64,000 nucleotides of DNA from Megasphaera micronuciformis F0359 (GCF_000165735.1 NZ_GL538208.1:13879-77878), one strand, 5' to 3'; numbered from the stretch's first letter, positions 7,272-17,892 are shown. The notes: generated by a model from the letters alone, not told the origin. A program made the numbers and translations.

Positions 7272-8672
7272 ATGCTCCAAATCGACAAAGTATCGAAAAA
7301 ACCGTATTATGTACAAGTTTATGAATACTTTAAGGCTGAAATCGAAAGCGGACGTATGCGGGCCGGAACAAAGTTACCGTCTATACGTGCCCTGGCTATG
7401 AGAGTCGGAATCAGCAAACTTACGGTTGAAAGAGCGTACTTTCAATTATCAAATGAAGGCTATATACAAGGGCGAAGTAAGGCTCGTTTTGAGGCCGCCT
7501 TTTTAGGTGATAAGGAGACAGCGGTTAGGGGACTTCAGGTGTGCCCGGTGGAGGAGAAACGTCGTATTTTATACGATTTTACGAGTGGTGATGCCGGGGC
7601 GGAAGGGTTTCCCTTAGTATTATGGCGGCGTTATATGCATCGTGTGCTTTCCGAGCCGGTCATGCTGAACGAAGCACAGGATGAACAAGGGGTCCCGGTT
7701 CTGAGGGAAGCGTTGAGTCGATATGTGTATGAAACCCGTGGCGTTTATACGGATAAGGAGCATATTGTTATCGGTAGCGGTGTTACGGCGCTTTTGCGTA
7801 TTTTGGGGTATTTGTTGAAACAAAAAGGGGCATCGAATATAGCCGTAGAAGAGCCGGGCTTCCGTTTGGCCAGAGAAATTTTTCGATCCGGCGGCTATAC
7901 TGTTTATCCCGTACCTGTAGGCGATGACGGAATCGATGAGTCAAAATTGGTTGCAAGTGCGGCGAATATGGTTTACGTTACGCCGTCTCACCAGTTTCCG
8001 ACGGGCTCAGTCATGCCCGTCGCACGTCGTCGCGGATTGTTACGTTGGGCAGCGGCCCGGGACGGACTTATTATTGAAGACGATTACGATAGCGAACTTC
8101 GTTACGAGGGACGTCCCGTGCCGGCATTAAAGAGTACGGATGAGACGAATCGTGTCGTTTACCTCGGCTCCTTATCAAAAGTATTGCCTTTTTTCGTCCG
8201 CATAAGTTACATGATTTTGCCTGATGAACTCATTTATGCTTACCGTCATGAGCAGGAGCTGTTTCGTCAAAGTGTATCCGTGCCTGAACAATGTGTAGTA
8301 GCCGAGTATATTCGTAGCGGTGAAATGGCGAAACAAACTCGGCGGTTGCGTCGTCTTTACCAGGAAAAAGGGCGTCAGACGGAAACGTTATTGAAAAAAT
8401 ACTTCGGACCCCGTGCCGAAGTGAATCGCACCGGGTCGGGTGTACGTCTGCGGTTGGCTTTTGAGTCATCTTTGAGTGAAGAGGAACTGACAGAAACGGC
8501 TATTTTAAAGGGGTGCCTGGTGAAGCCCATGAAAAGTTTTTATGAAATATACAGCGAAGGTACAAAAAAAGTGTTTTTTTTATCCTTTGCACGTATTCGA
8601 GAGGCCGATTTGGAAGATGCCGTAAGAACATTGCATGAGGCATGGACGGCAGAAGGAGTTATTCATGGCTAA
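7272..8672 (+). CDS. MocR/PdxR-family regulator (GntR HTH fused to aminotransferase-like domain)
   Basis: 466-residue fusion. Residues 1-75 are a GntR winged helix (KPYYVQVYEYF, GTKLPSIRALA, ISKLTVERAYFQL). Residues ~100-460 form a fold-type-I aminotransferase-like domain: VTPSHQFPTGSVMP, DDYDSELRY, and the PLP Schiff-base lysine in GSLSKVLP near residue 303. Members sense PLP or an amine and usually control PLP, amine or amino-acid genes. The stop overlaps the start of the next gene by 8 bases, so it is translationally coupled to the YhaO/YhaN-like pair, an unusual neighbour. Its ligand and targets are unknown. Confidence 0.88.
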   Translation: MLQIDKVSKKPYYVQVYEYFKAEIESGRMRAGTKLPSIRALAMRVGISKLTVERAYFQLSNEGYIQGRSKARFEAAFLGDKETAVRGLQVCPVEEKRRILYDFTSGDAGAEGFPLVLWRRYMHRVLSEPVMLNEAQDEQGVPVLREALSRYVYETRGVYTDKEHIVIGSGVTALLRILGYLLKQKGASNIAVEEPGFRLAREIFRSGGYTVYPVPVGDDGIDESKLVASAANMVYVTPSHQFPTGSVMPVARRRGLLRWAAARDGLIIEDDYDSELRYEGRPVPALKSTDETNRVVYLGSLSKVLPFFVRISYMILPDELIYAYRHEQELFRQSVSVPEQCVVAEYIRSGEMAKQTRRLRRLYQEKGRQTETLLKKYFGPRAEVNRTGSGVRLRLAFESSLSEEELTETAILKGCLVKPMKSFYEIYSEGTKKVFFLSFARIREADLEDAVRTLHEAWTAEGVIHG

Positions 8673-9930
8673 AACATTTCGATTTATTCATTGTGCCGAT
8701 TTACATTTAGGTTCGCCCTTTCGCAGTCTGGCCCCGTTAGAAGATCGCTGGAAGCGTATTGTCGGGGATGCAACCTTGAAAGCCTTTCATAAAATCGTAC
8801 AGTTGGCCATAGATAAACGGGTACATGCCTTAATTATTTCGGGGGACATATATAACAGTGCCAGTCACAATTTGACGGCTCAACTTGATTTCGTACGCCG
8901 CCTGCACACCTTGGCAGCACATGGAATTCCCGTATTTATCGCTTACGGTAATCATGACCCGGCTATATCCTGGCAAGCGGAAATTCCTTTTCCGCCGAAT
9001 GTGCACGTTTTTTCGACGGATAAAGCGGAACGAATTCCTCTCGTTGTCGAAGGGGAAGAATTGGCTGCCATATACGGTCGCAGTTACGAACGTCGCGAGT
9101 TACGTGAAAATGCGTCGCGCGACATGAGGCGTCAAACGGGTGATCGTTATGCCGTCGGTGTTTTGCATACACAAGTGGACGGTACCGATTCATCGTATGC
9201 ACCGTGTTCCCTTGCTGATTTAAAAGAAAGCGGTATGGACTACTGGGCCTTGGGACACGTACATAAGCACGGTATTCTTTGCGAATCGCCGTACGTCGTT
9301 TACGCCGGCAATCCTCAGGGATTGGATTGTACGGAAACCGGTCCGCGCGGATGCTATTATGTAGAAGCCGGCCCCTACGGTACGACGAACGTGCAATTTG
9401 TTGATACGTCCGTCGCTCGGTGGGAAACCGTGAGTATCCCCATTGATACCTTGGAGTCGGTTTCAGCTTTGCGGGAAGCGGTTAGATTGGAAAAAGAAAA
9501 AATTCGTCGTCAGGCGGGAAAACCCGTATTTTTGACTGTAGAATTTACCGGTGCCGGGAGTATGTATCGCGTTATTAATAACTCTGAATCGGTACAATAC
9601 TGGATAAACAGCTGGCAAGAAGATGAAGAAGGTAAATATGCTTTTATTATGGTAACGTCTGTCAAGAATAAGGCCAGACCGAAGCTTAACTTAACGGAGC
9701 GAAGTCAGTTACCGGATACCGTCGGAGATTTTTTGAATATTGCCGAGCAGATAGAAGGCTTGCCGACCGCTGAAAAGGCGGAACTTTTGCGGCGTATATT
9801 AACAGATCGCCCTGAGTTCGAACGGCTCGGAGCCTATGGCAGAAACCTTACGGATGAGCGGCTGATAGCCGCTTTTGAACGGGCTAAATGGTTCGGAGTA
9901 CAGCAGTTGACGGAGACAAGTAGAGGGTAA
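8665..9930 (+). CDS. YhaO/SbcD-like metallophosphoesterase (DNA repair exonuclease)
   Basis: Calcineurin-like phosphoesterase with the ordered metal motifs HCADLHLG (about 9-16), SGDIYN, YGNHD and GHVHKHG, as in SbcD/Mre11 and YhaO. C-terminal ~150 residues form the capping/accessory region. Start at ATG 8665 follows AGAAGGAG and overlaps the regulator stop by 8 bases. It is followed after 4 bases by a large SMC-like ATPase, the normal partner. Acts in the cytoplasm in DNA end processing by analogy; substrate not shown by the sequence. Confidence 0.87.
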   Translation: MAKTFRFIHCADLHLGSPFRSLAPLEDRWKRIVGDATLKAFHKIVQLAIDKRVHALIISGDIYNSASHNLTAQLDFVRRLHTLAAHGIPVFIAYGNHDPAISWQAEIPFPPNVHVFSTDKAERIPLVVEGEELAAIYGRSYERRELRENASRDMRRQTGDRYAVGVLHTQVDGTDSSYAPCSLADLKESGMDYWALGHVHKHGILCESPYVVYAGNPQGLDCTETGPRGCYYVEAGPYGTTNVQFVDTSVARWETVSIPIDTLESVSALREAVRLEKEKIRRQAGKPVFLTVEFTGAGSMYRVINNSESVQYWINSWQEDEEGKYAFIMVTSVKNKARPKLNLTERSQLPDTVGDFLNIAEQIEGLPTAEKAELLRRILTDRPEFERLGAYGRNLTDERLIAAFERAKWFGVQQLTETSRG

Positions 9931-9934
9931 GCGA

Positions 9935-12919
9935 ATGAAAATAATTCAAATGAATTTAGATGACTTCGGCATTTATCATAATGTCATGTGGAACCCTCCC
10001 GAAAAAGGGCTTATCGTTATGCACGGTCGTAATGAAAGCGGTAAGACGACGTTAATGAAATACGTTCGCTCCATGTTTTTCGGTTACCTGAGAGGTGAGT
10101 GGAAAGGCTATTTCGGACACATGGATATTCGCCGGGAGAACGGACGGGAATATAGGATTTATCGTAATGAAAAGGAATCTTATATAGCCGATGGAGACAT
10201 GCTTATTCATGAAGAGCCGGCCCGTCTATGGTGGCATGACTTGGAACGTGTAACGTATGACAATATCTTTGCCATGGGGTTGGAAGATCTTCAAGGATTT
10301 AAGGTCCTGTCCAATGAAGCTGTGCGCAGTCGATTTTTCAGCATTGAAAGCGGCATGAACCTGGGGGCAACAAGTCGTGATTTACAGCGGCGTATGAGTG
10401 ATTTACTGGTTGCTTCCGTTCAAGGAAAAAAGCCGATTAATCAGCTTTTATCGCAACAGCGAGATTACGATTTACGTATTGATCGTCTGGCTTATGATGA
10501 AGAAGAATTTGCCGCCTTGCAAAAGGAAGAGGAAAAAACACACGAAGAAGAACGTCGTATTCGCTTGGAAGCGGAAGAGATCAAGTTGCAGTTAGAGCGA
10601 ATTTCTATGCCTATTTCCGCATGGCAGGTATATCGTCGCGGTCGTGAAGCGTGGAATCATATGCAGGAATTGGCCGATGTATCCCAATTTCCGCCCGAAG
10701 GAGCTAAGGAATTTACTCAAACGGAAGAGAAAATAGCCTCTTTTACGGAACAAATAGAGTCTATCCGCCGTTCGTACGGAAAAACGGATGAAGTTCCCGA
10801 AGACGCACAGTGCTGGAAGGCGGCGGCCCCTCAAATCGAAAGTCTACATGCAGAAATCGCTCAATGGAAACAGATGGCGACTAAGTTGGCTGAAAACAAT
10901 GATGCCCATACGGACCGCAGTTTTGATTGCAATCGCATAGAACGCACTTTGCGGGAATGGACGGACGGGGAGGTTTCACGCCGGGTAGATTGGGAAGAGG
11001 GCTTGAAGGCCGTTATGATAGCCGAAAGGCTGGAACGAGAGACGGAAAAATGGCAGGCTGCCAAACCGAAGGCGGTTGACGGAACGGAAGAACGGAAAAT
11101 CACCGGCCCTGTCCGCACAAAAATTCAGTGGCAGGACTTGGGAAAAAATCTGGGGGCTGCACGCGATGCCTTAGCGGAGAAACGCCGACTTGCGGAAATG
11201 CTCGAATGGATTAAGGCGACTCCGGCTCCGTCCGTTAGCGCATTGACCGGCTCCGTGATTGTCACTCTGGCGGTTACCGTTGCAGCGGTGAGCGGTGCCG
11301 TCGCGGAAGACTTGTCCTATTTATATGTAGTGGCTCTTGTTTTTTTCTGTATCAGTGCGGTGCTTTGGCATAAACGTCATAAAGCCGTATCCTATCGGCC
11401 TCAAAGAATTGGCGAGTTGGAAGCTCACTTGGAAGCGGCACAGAGTCGACTGCAATCCTTTGCAGAAGAATATGCTCCCCATCTCGATTCAACAGCAAGT
11501 GTTGAAGAGTGGACCGGCGTTTTGGACGGTTTACGCCGTGAATATACGGATTGGCAGACGCGCTCGACCCGTGAGTCATGGGAACGGGAACAACAGGACA
11601 TGTATTTGGCTCTGTATGATAAATGGCAAAAAGAAGGAAAAACTCGTCGGGAACAGTTGGAGGAAGCTTTATCGACATGGCGCACATGGCAGAGTCATTC
11701 GGGATTTACACGCTTGCCGTTAAACCGATTTAATGAAGCTCATAATCTATGGGAAACATGGCATCGTTTATATGAAGCGAATCTTAAATGGGAGAGCGAA
11801 CGGAGCGAGCTGGAACAGCGTGTAAGTCGTATGATTGATAGGGGCGAGCAGATCTTCAGGGAACTGTCCGTAAAAAAAGAGGTTACGCCCGATGCAGTGG
11901 AAGCAGTATATAAACAGTGGCAAGCAGTGCAAGTTCACCTTGAAGTAGCTAAAGAACAAGAGCGACTACGCCGCGAAGGGGACGCCCGTATTGCTGAATT
12001 GGAAGCGGAAAAACGACTGCGGGAAGCTCGATTACAAGAATTGTTGAAGCAGACGGAATGCCGTAGTGTGGGTGAGTTTCGTACTAAGGCCTTACAATTT
12101 GAACGGTTTTGTCAGTATAAAGAGGTTTATGAACAATCTGAATCTCATATAAGATTAATTGCTAAAGATGCGAAGACTTATGCAGAATTGCAGCGAGAAT
12201 TGAGCATTCACGACTTGAAGGTCTGGGAAGACGAGAAGGCTCATTATGAAAGTCGCTTGGCCGAATGTGAAAAAAAACTGGCGGCTATAGCAGAAAAAAG
12301 AGGAACCGTCGTAGAGCGTTTGAGTGCCATGGCTAAGAACGAGGTATACTCAGAATTGTTACAGGAAAAGCAGTCTACCTGTGCCGAGCTCGATAAACTG
12401 ATGGATGAATGGCTTACAGAGTTATACGCTCAGCATATGTTGCGTGAAGCTCAGTCATACTATGAACGTGTACGACAACCGGCAGTTATCAAAAAAGCCG
12501 GTGAGTATTTGTATTTTATGACAGGCGGTCGGTATACTTTGCAGTCTGCATCGGACGGACGGCGTCTCTTTGCCGTCGACGGTATGCAAAGACGTACGTC
12601 CGAAAAAGAGTGGAGTAGCGGATTGGGGGATCAGATTTATCTGGCCGTTCGTGTGGCCCTGGCCATGGCTTTCGCCGGACAGATAGAATCTATGCCGCTT
12701 ATCTTGGATGATATCCTTGTTCGATTTGATGAAGTTCGGCAAAAAGAAGCCTTGAGATTTCTGGCCGACCTGGGAAAAACGGAGCAAGTGTTTTTGTTTA
12801 CTTGTTCTGAAGAAACTCGGCGTCTGGCCGTTGAAGTTCAAAAAGAGTTGGCAGGAGAAACGGACAGCGTTCACTTATTTGAAATATCTAAGGGAACCAT
12901 AGAAGCTAAGGGAGTATAA
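9935..12919 (+). CDS. YhaN-like AAA/SMC-type ATPase (SbcC-related)
   Basis: 994-residue ATPase with N-terminal Walker A GRNESGKTT (31-39), long charged coiled coils, and C-terminal ABC signature-like WSSGLGDQIYLAVRVAL and Walker B LILDDILVRFDE (near 922). Two hydrophobic helices at about residues 436-475 interrupt the coiled coil, a feature of the YhaN group and not of SbcC; they may anchor the complex to the membrane. Partner of the phosphoesterase upstream (4-base gap). Transcription ends at the strong terminator at 12919-12960. Confidence 0.87.
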   Translation: MKIIQMNLDDFGIYHNVMWNPPEKGLIVMHGRNESGKTTLMKYVRSMFFGYLRGEWKGYFGHMDIRRENGREYRIYRNEKESYIADGDMLIHEEPARLWWHDLERVTYDNIFAMGLEDLQGFKVLSNEAVRSRFFSIESGMNLGATSRDLQRRMSDLLVASVQGKKPINQLLSQQRDYDLRIDRLAYDEEEFAALQKEEEKTHEEERRIRLEAEEIKLQLERISMPISAWQVYRRGREAWNHMQELADVSQFPPEGAKEFTQTEEKIASFTEQIESIRRSYGKTDEVPEDAQCWKAAAPQIESLHAEIAQWKQMATKLAENNDAHTDRSFDCNRIERTLREWTDGEVSRRVDWEEGLKAVMIAERLERETEKWQAAKPKAVDGTEERKITGPVRTKIQWQDLGKNLGAARDALAEKRRLAEMLEWIKATPAPSVSALTGSVIVTLAVTVAAVSGAVAEDLSYLYVVALVFFCISAVLWHKRHKAVSYRPQRIGELEAHLEAAQSRLQSFAEEYAPHLDSTASVEEWTGVLDGLRREYTDWQTRSTRESWEREQQDMYLALYDKWQKEGKTRREQLEEALSTWRTWQSHSGFTRLPLNRFNEAHNLWETWHRLYEANLKWESERSELEQRVSRMIDRGEQIFRELSVKKEVTPDAVEAVYKQWQAVQVHLEVAKEQERLRREGDARIAELEAEKRLREARLQELLKQTECRSVGEFRTKALQFERFCQYKEVYEQSESHIRLIAKDAKTYAELQRELSIHDLKVWEDEKAHYESRLAECEKKLAAIAEKRGTVVERLSAMAKNEVYSELLQEKQSTCAELDKLMDEWLTELYAQHMLREAQSYYERVRQPAVIKKAGEYLYFMTGGRYTLQSASDGRRLFAVDGMQRRTSEKEWSSGLGDQIYLAVRVALAMAFAGQIESMPLILDDILVRFDEVRQKEALRFLADLGKTEQVFLFTCSEETRRLAVEVQKELAGETDSVHLFEISKGTIEAKGV

Positions 12920-12960
12920 AAAAGCCTTGCTTTACAGGAATGTAAAGCAAGGCTTTTTTT
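12919..12960. terminator. bidirectional terminator between yhaN-like gene and HxlR-like gene
   Basis: Perfect inverted repeat AAGCCTTGCTTTACA / TGTAAAGCAAGGCTT flanked by A and T tracts on both sides; it serves both convergent genes and touches both reading frames. Confidence 0.9.
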
Positions 12961-13247
12961 CAGTCTCCGTATTTCTGATAGACTCTTTGTATGTGGTTTA
13001 ACGTATATAAAATACTTTTGCCCAAGGGGAGTAATTCATAAAGACCTTTTTCATTTTTTTGAATTAAATGGCGGGTAAGAAGTGCTTTAATCTTTCTATT
13101 CAATTCTGTTTCACTAATATAAGGAATGTTTATCAAAATAATGGAAAATGAGTTTTTGCCGGAATCAATAGATGCCAGTATTTCGGGAATCCATTTTAGC
13201 CTGAGAATATCTTGTATATCTTGGAATTTTCTATTAAATTCGACCAT
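12960..13247 (-). CDS. HxlR-like winged-helix regulator
   Basis: 95-residue protein with the winged-helix layout of HxlR regulators: LRLKWIPEILASI (helix 1), NIPYISETELNRKIKALL (recognition helix region), LIQKNEKGLYELLPLGKSIL (wing and last helix). The cysteine that many redox-sensing HxlR proteins carry near the N-terminus is absent. Start ATG 13247 has AAAGGA upstream at a slightly long distance. It is divergent from dps, with 136 bases between, and may control dps or itself; that is inference from position only. Confidence 0.65.
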   Translation of the reverse strand: MVEFNRKFQDIQDILRLKWIPEILASIDSGKNSFSIILINIPYISETELNRKIKALLTRHLIQKNEKGLYELLPLGKSILYTLNHIQRVYQKYGD

Positions 13248-13383
13248 AAGAGATTCACCGTCCTTTCATAAAACCTTATAGTTCTTTATAGTATATCATG
13301 GGTCTAACCTTTTTGTTAGTTGAAAATAAAAATCAATAAAGTTAAAATAAAGAAAATCAAATAATAGATAGGGGGAGTTTTAC

Positions 13384-13821
13384 ATGAAAAACTTAAAGAC
13401 TGTAAATCAATATATTGCGAATCTTGCCGTTCTCAACATTAAGACACATAACCTTCATTTTAATGTAGTAGGATCGAGCTTTAAAAATGTTCATGAATAC
13501 TTGGAAAGTATCTATAATACCTATTTCGAGTATTATGATGCCGTAGCGGAACTGGTTAAGATGCAAGGGCAAATGCCTTCCGTATCTACGGAAGAGTATA
13601 TGAAGGCGGCTACAATTAAGGAAGTCCCGGCTAAGGAATATCCCGTGGCGGAAGCCTTGGACATTGTGTTGAAAGACCTGGAAGTAATGACAAAGGCGGC
13701 TTTAAAAATTCGAGAAGGCGCTGAAAAGGAAGATAACTTCCTTCTTGCCAATATGATGGAAGACCATGTGGCATATTATATGAAACAACGCTGGTTTATT
13801 TCGGCAACACTATATAAGTAA
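13384..13821 (+). CDS. dps: Dps/ferritin-like DNA-protection protein
   Basis: 145-residue four-helix ferritin-like protein. The Dps ferroxidase signature is seen as THNLHFNVVG..FKNVHEYL.SIYNTYFEYYDAVAE (residues ~21-57), though the usual Trp after His is Phe here. It forms iron-storing dodecamers that detoxify peroxide. ATG 13384 follows AGGGGGAG. Own terminator downstream. The divergent HxlR-like gene is a candidate regulator. Confidence 0.9.
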   Translation: MKNLKTVNQYIANLAVLNIKTHNLHFNVVGSSFKNVHEYLESIYNTYFEYYDAVAELVKMQGQMPSVSTEEYMKAATIKEVPAKEYPVAEALDIVLKDLEVMTKAALKIREGAEKEDNFLLANMMEDHVAYYMKQRWFISATLYK

Positions 13822-13841
13822 TATCCTTCTGATTTTATGCA

Positions 13842-13882
13842 ACATGCAAAAAAGGGCTCTTACGAGTCCCTTTTTGCATGTG
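13842..13882 (+). terminator. terminator after dps
   Basis: Inverted repeat ACATGCAAAAAGGG / CCCTTTTTGCATGT with an AT-rich end. Confidence 0.75.
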
Positions 13883-13934
13883 TAAAATAAATTGCGGTTT
13901 TTGAGGGAAAATAAAATTATTGTTAAATAAAATC

Positions 13935-13962
13935 TTGATAATATATATGACTATAGTATACT
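13935..13962 (+). promoter_or_regulatory. promoter upstream of glucose dehydrogenase
   Basis: -35 TTGATA (13935-13940), 16-base spacer, -10 TATACT (13957-13962). It would give a ~260-base leader before the gene at 14230. Confidence 0.55.
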
Positions 13963-15015
<1,053 letters not shown>

Positions 15016-15082
15016 AACTTTGTAAAAGAGTATACGGATCGGCGATATGCTTTTGCCGTAGCCGATTTAGAAAGGCACATAT

Positions 15083-15649
15083 ATGAAAAACGTATTGGTT
15101 ATTTCGGGACACACGGATTTACAGCACGATTCGTTTAACAATAAGATTATTATGGCAGATTTGGAAAAGGCTCTGCCTGAAGCTCATTTCGAGTATTTAG
15201 ATGCCATGTACCCCAATTTTAAAATTGATGTAAAAAAGGAACAGGAACAATTGGTATGGGCCGATGTTATTGTCCTTCAGTTCCCCATTTTTTGGTACAG
15301 CATGCCGTCACTTTTGGCACGTTGGATGGAACAGACCTTTGAACACGGGCTTTCACACGGCTCCAAAGGAAAGGCCTTAGTGGGAAAGAAACTGCTACTC
15401 TCCTTTACTGTCGGTGCACCGGAAGATATGTATCGTGAAGGAGGTTTTCAACTCTACCCTGTGGAAATGATGACGACTCGTTTTATTCAGACGGCTCATT
15501 TGTGCAGTTTGGACTATGAAGGTGCCGTGTATACGTGCGGTCTCGGCTATGCGAACCGTGATGATGTGGAAGCTTGCAAGGCTATGGAGTCGGCAGCTCA
15601 CGAACATGCACAACGCGTAATTAACCGCATTGAAGAATTGGCGAAATAG
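15083..15649 (+). CDS. NAD(P)H:quinone oxidoreductase (flavodoxin fold, KefF/MdaB-like)
   Basis: 188-residue flavoprotein of the NAD(P)H dehydrogenase (quinone) family. The flavin-binding start KNVLVISGHTD, the QFPIFWYSMPSLLARWMEQ segment (active-site region) and TVGAPEDMY match KefF/YwrO/MdaB relatives. Probably a two-electron FMN quinone or nitro reductase in the cytoplasm. It lies 67 bases after gdh with a GAAAGG ribosome site and is likely co-transcribed, followed by a terminator. Confidence 0.85.
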   Translation: MKNVLVISGHTDLQHDSFNNKIIMADLEKALPEAHFEYLDAMYPNFKIDVKKEQEQLVWADVIVLQFPIFWYSMPSLLARWMEQTFEHGLSHGSKGKALVGKKLLLSFTVGAPEDMYREGGFQLYPVEMMTTRFIQTAHLCSLDYEGAVYTCGLGYANRDDVEACKAMESAAHEHAQRVINRIEELAK

Positions 15650-15662
15650 GATATCTACATGG

Positions 15663-15702
15663 CTAAACCCGCTTGTCCTTATGGGGACAAGCGGGTTTTA
15701 TA
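15663..15702. terminator. terminator between quinone reductase and NYN gene
   Basis: Inverted repeat AAACCCGCTTGTCC / GGACAAGCGGGTTT with T/A tracts; serves both convergent genes. Confidence 0.85.
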
Positions 15703-15709
15703 ATGCGTA

Positions 15710-16555
15710 CTATTTTAACTTTTTAGAGAAGCTGCGGTGGCGGTGTTCTTTCTTATCGGCTTTTACGCGGAAATAGTTGTGCTTAATGGCCGTATTTTTG
15801 TCGTCCGTCGTCGTGTATACATCAAAGAGATCGAGAGATTCGATAAAGGGAACAAATTTTTTAAAGCCGAAGTTTCTTACATCAAAGTCGGAGAATTGTT
15901 TATTCAATAAATTTCCTAAAGTGCCTGAGAAAATCCAGCCGTCTTCATCGGAGTTTTCTTCCGTCAGTTTGATAAGAGCCAATTTAATAGTCGATAAATC
16001 TTTGCCTAACGTATTATCGAATGCGTCTTGCCCGTTATGACGGTATTCGGAAGAATGGGAGGTCTTTTCACGGTCATGAGGTATCGAAGTTTCGTGTTCG
16101 ACCGGTTCTTCGCAAGCTTCTTCAAAGAGGACATCCAAGTATAGAAACTTGTTGCAAGCCGAAATAAATGAGCGAGGTGTTTTGCTTTCACCCATGCCTA
16201 AAACATACTTTTGTGATTCTCTTAAACGAGAAGCCAAACGAGTGAAGTCGCTATCCGATGAAACGATACAATAGGCATCCAAATCGCTTTGGTAAAGAAG
16301 ATCCATTGTATCGATAATGAGTGCCGAGTCGGATGAATTTTTACGAATAGTGTTGCTGTATTGTTGAATCGGCTGGATGGCATTATCGAGAATAATATTT
16401 TTCCAAGAAGCCATTTGAGGTGTTGTCCAGTTACCGTAAATGCGTTTATAAACAATATTGCCCAAGTTGTTGGCTTCAGACAAGATGACATCGATATACT
16501 TGTTGGAAATGTTTTCGGCGTCAATAAGGACAGCCAATTTCATTTCTTGGTTCAT
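15710..16555 (-). CDS. NYN-domain (PIN-like) protein with C-terminal OST-HTH/LOTUS domain
   Basis: 281 residues. N-terminal NYN nuclease-type domain: KLAVLIDAENIS with the metal-binding Asp/Glu, SSDSALIIDTMDLLY, and YCIVSSDSDFTRLA (the three conserved acidic sites). After a polar linker (~155-185) the C-terminal 80 residues (ALIKLTEENSDEDGWIFSGTLGNLL) resemble the LOTUS/OST-HTH RNA-binding fold. A family with presumed RNA or DNA processing roles. It starts 28 bases after the M48 protease with GGGAG before the ATG, so the two are probably one transcript. Confidence 0.85.
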   Translation of the reverse strand: MNQEMKLAVLIDAENISNKYIDVILSEANNLGNIVYKRIYGNWTTPQMASWKNIILDNAIQPIQQYSNTIRKNSSDSALIIDTMDLLYQSDLDAYCIVSSDSDFTRLASRLRESQKYVLGMGESKTPRSFISACNKFLYLDVLFEEACEEPVEHETSIPHDREKTSHSSEYRHNGQDAFDNTLGKDLSTIKLALIKLTEENSDEDGWIFSGTLGNLLNKQFSDFDVRNFGFKKFVPFIESLDLFDVYTTTDDKNTAIKHNYFRVKADKKEHRHRSFSKKLK

Positions 16556-16583
16556 CGTCTCCCTACTCCCCTTTGTATAGTCA

Positions 16584-17660
16584 TTAAATGAGTTGTTGTA
16601 AGCGGTTCGTCAAGTCTGTCGGATTTTGCGCAGCCGAAAGATCCATAATCGGTTGTGCCCCCACGTACAAGAGATTGTCGCTGCCGCGGTGAACGTCGGT
16701 GGCAGTCGGTTTTTTACCGTCGTGATAGACGGCCGACAAATTGCCGGCAATGAGGTAGGCTCGTTCTTTACCGCTCATAGAGGAGATGGTTTCCGGCTGG
16801 TACCAGTCTTTTCCGTGGAGAGAAATCATTCCTGTATCGGCATTGACCTTAACGACACCGCCACTCCACTTTGTAATATCTTCATTATACACGTTACGGC
16901 GGGAAATAGTGGACGGATGGTCATTAAAGAGTTCGTTAATACCGCCCGAAGACTGGCCGGGGTTCTTGTCCAGAATTCGCTGCCATACGGCAGCACCGGC
17001 TCCGATGTTGTATCCTGCATTAACGGCGTATGTGAATGCCAAGGCATCGGCTTCTTTTTCCATCGGTTTCGTAATTAATTTAGCCGTGCCGACTTGAGAT
17101 AAGATACCTGTAATGAGCTGAGTAGATGTATCACCGCCGATAGCCGCACCGGCAAGGACTAAAGGCATTTGTTTACGAATGCCTTGGATCGGGTGTCCTT
17201 TTTGGCCGTGTCCCATTTCATGAGCCAAAACAAAGGCCAGTTCGTTTTCATTGTAATTTAAAGGTTCAAAGGCCCCTATATTAACGCTTAGGTTATGGCC
17301 GATAGTACAAAAGGCGTTAAAGCTTTTGTCGTCATTAACAAAGTAATTGTACGGCTTTTTCGTAATAGACGGATCCGTTTTTGCAATGGAAGCGGATAAA
17401 CGCGTCATAATACGGTCCAACATGGCGTTGGCACGAGGATCGTTGTTGACACCGTATTTCTTCTTCATTTGTTCAAAAAATTCGTTGCGGCCACCGTTAT
17501 CGAGATGCTTTAACTCTTTTTCGAGGGCGAAGTATTGTATGCCCGCACCGGCGAAACTTGTCCAGTCTATAGCTTCGGCTGTTTGTAAGGTTGAAGAGGC
17601 GGGACTGAGAGACACTGCCAGAATACCGGCAAGAATATATGATTTTATAGATTTTTTCAT
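16584..17660 (-). CDS. exported M48-family metalloprotease
   Basis: 358 residues with a clear signal peptide (KKSIKSYILAGILAVSLSPASS, cleavage near residue 30). Zinc motif HEMGH at 147-151 and a downstream glutamate in EKEADALAFTYAVNAGY (third ligand). Looks like a periplasmic BepA/LoiP-type peptidase involved in envelope protein quality control in diderms; C-terminal ~90 residues are unassigned. Start ATG 17660 has AAGGGGAT upstream; a longer frame to 17870 has no signal. Upstream on the minus strand is TATAAT preceded by TGTGG (extended -10) near 17715. Likely co-transcribed with the NYN gene. Confidence 0.88.
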   Translation of the reverse strand: MKKSIKSYILAGILAVSLSPASSTLQTAEAIDWTSFAGAGIQYFALEKELKHLDNGGRNEFFEQMKKKYGVNNDPRANAMLDRIMTRLSASIAKTDPSITKKPYNYFVNDDKSFNAFCTIGHNLSVNIGAFEPLNYNENELAFVLAHEMGHGQKGHPIQGIRKQMPLVLAGAAIGGDTSTQLITGILSQVGTAKLITKPMEKEADALAFTYAVNAGYNIGAGAAVWQRILDKNPGQSSGGINELFNDHPSTISRRNVYNEDITKWSGGVVKVNADTGMISLHGKDWYQPETISSMSGKERAYLIAGNLSAVYHDGKKPTATDVHRGSDNLLYVGAQPIMDLSAAQNPTDLTNRLQQLI

Positions 17661-17863
17661 GAATAAATCCCCTTTCGAGCGGGTAGAAAAATATTTTGCA
17701 CTTACGAGTTTTATTATACCACATAACAGCCCGTAAACAGCAAAAGGAAGAGGAGGGTTATGTATTTTTAACACATTGAATACTTTCTTGCAGTAAAAAT
17801 GAGACAAAGGAAAAATATAAGGTTTGTGAACAGACCTTTTTAGATTGATGAGAAAATTGGGTA

Positions 17864-17892
17864 TTGACATAAAGATATAAGGACGATATGAT
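17864..17892 (+). promoter_or_regulatory. trp operon promoter
   Basis: -35 TTGACA (17864-17869), 17-base spacer, -10 TATGAT (17887-17892); start predicted near 17899. Confidence 0.8.
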
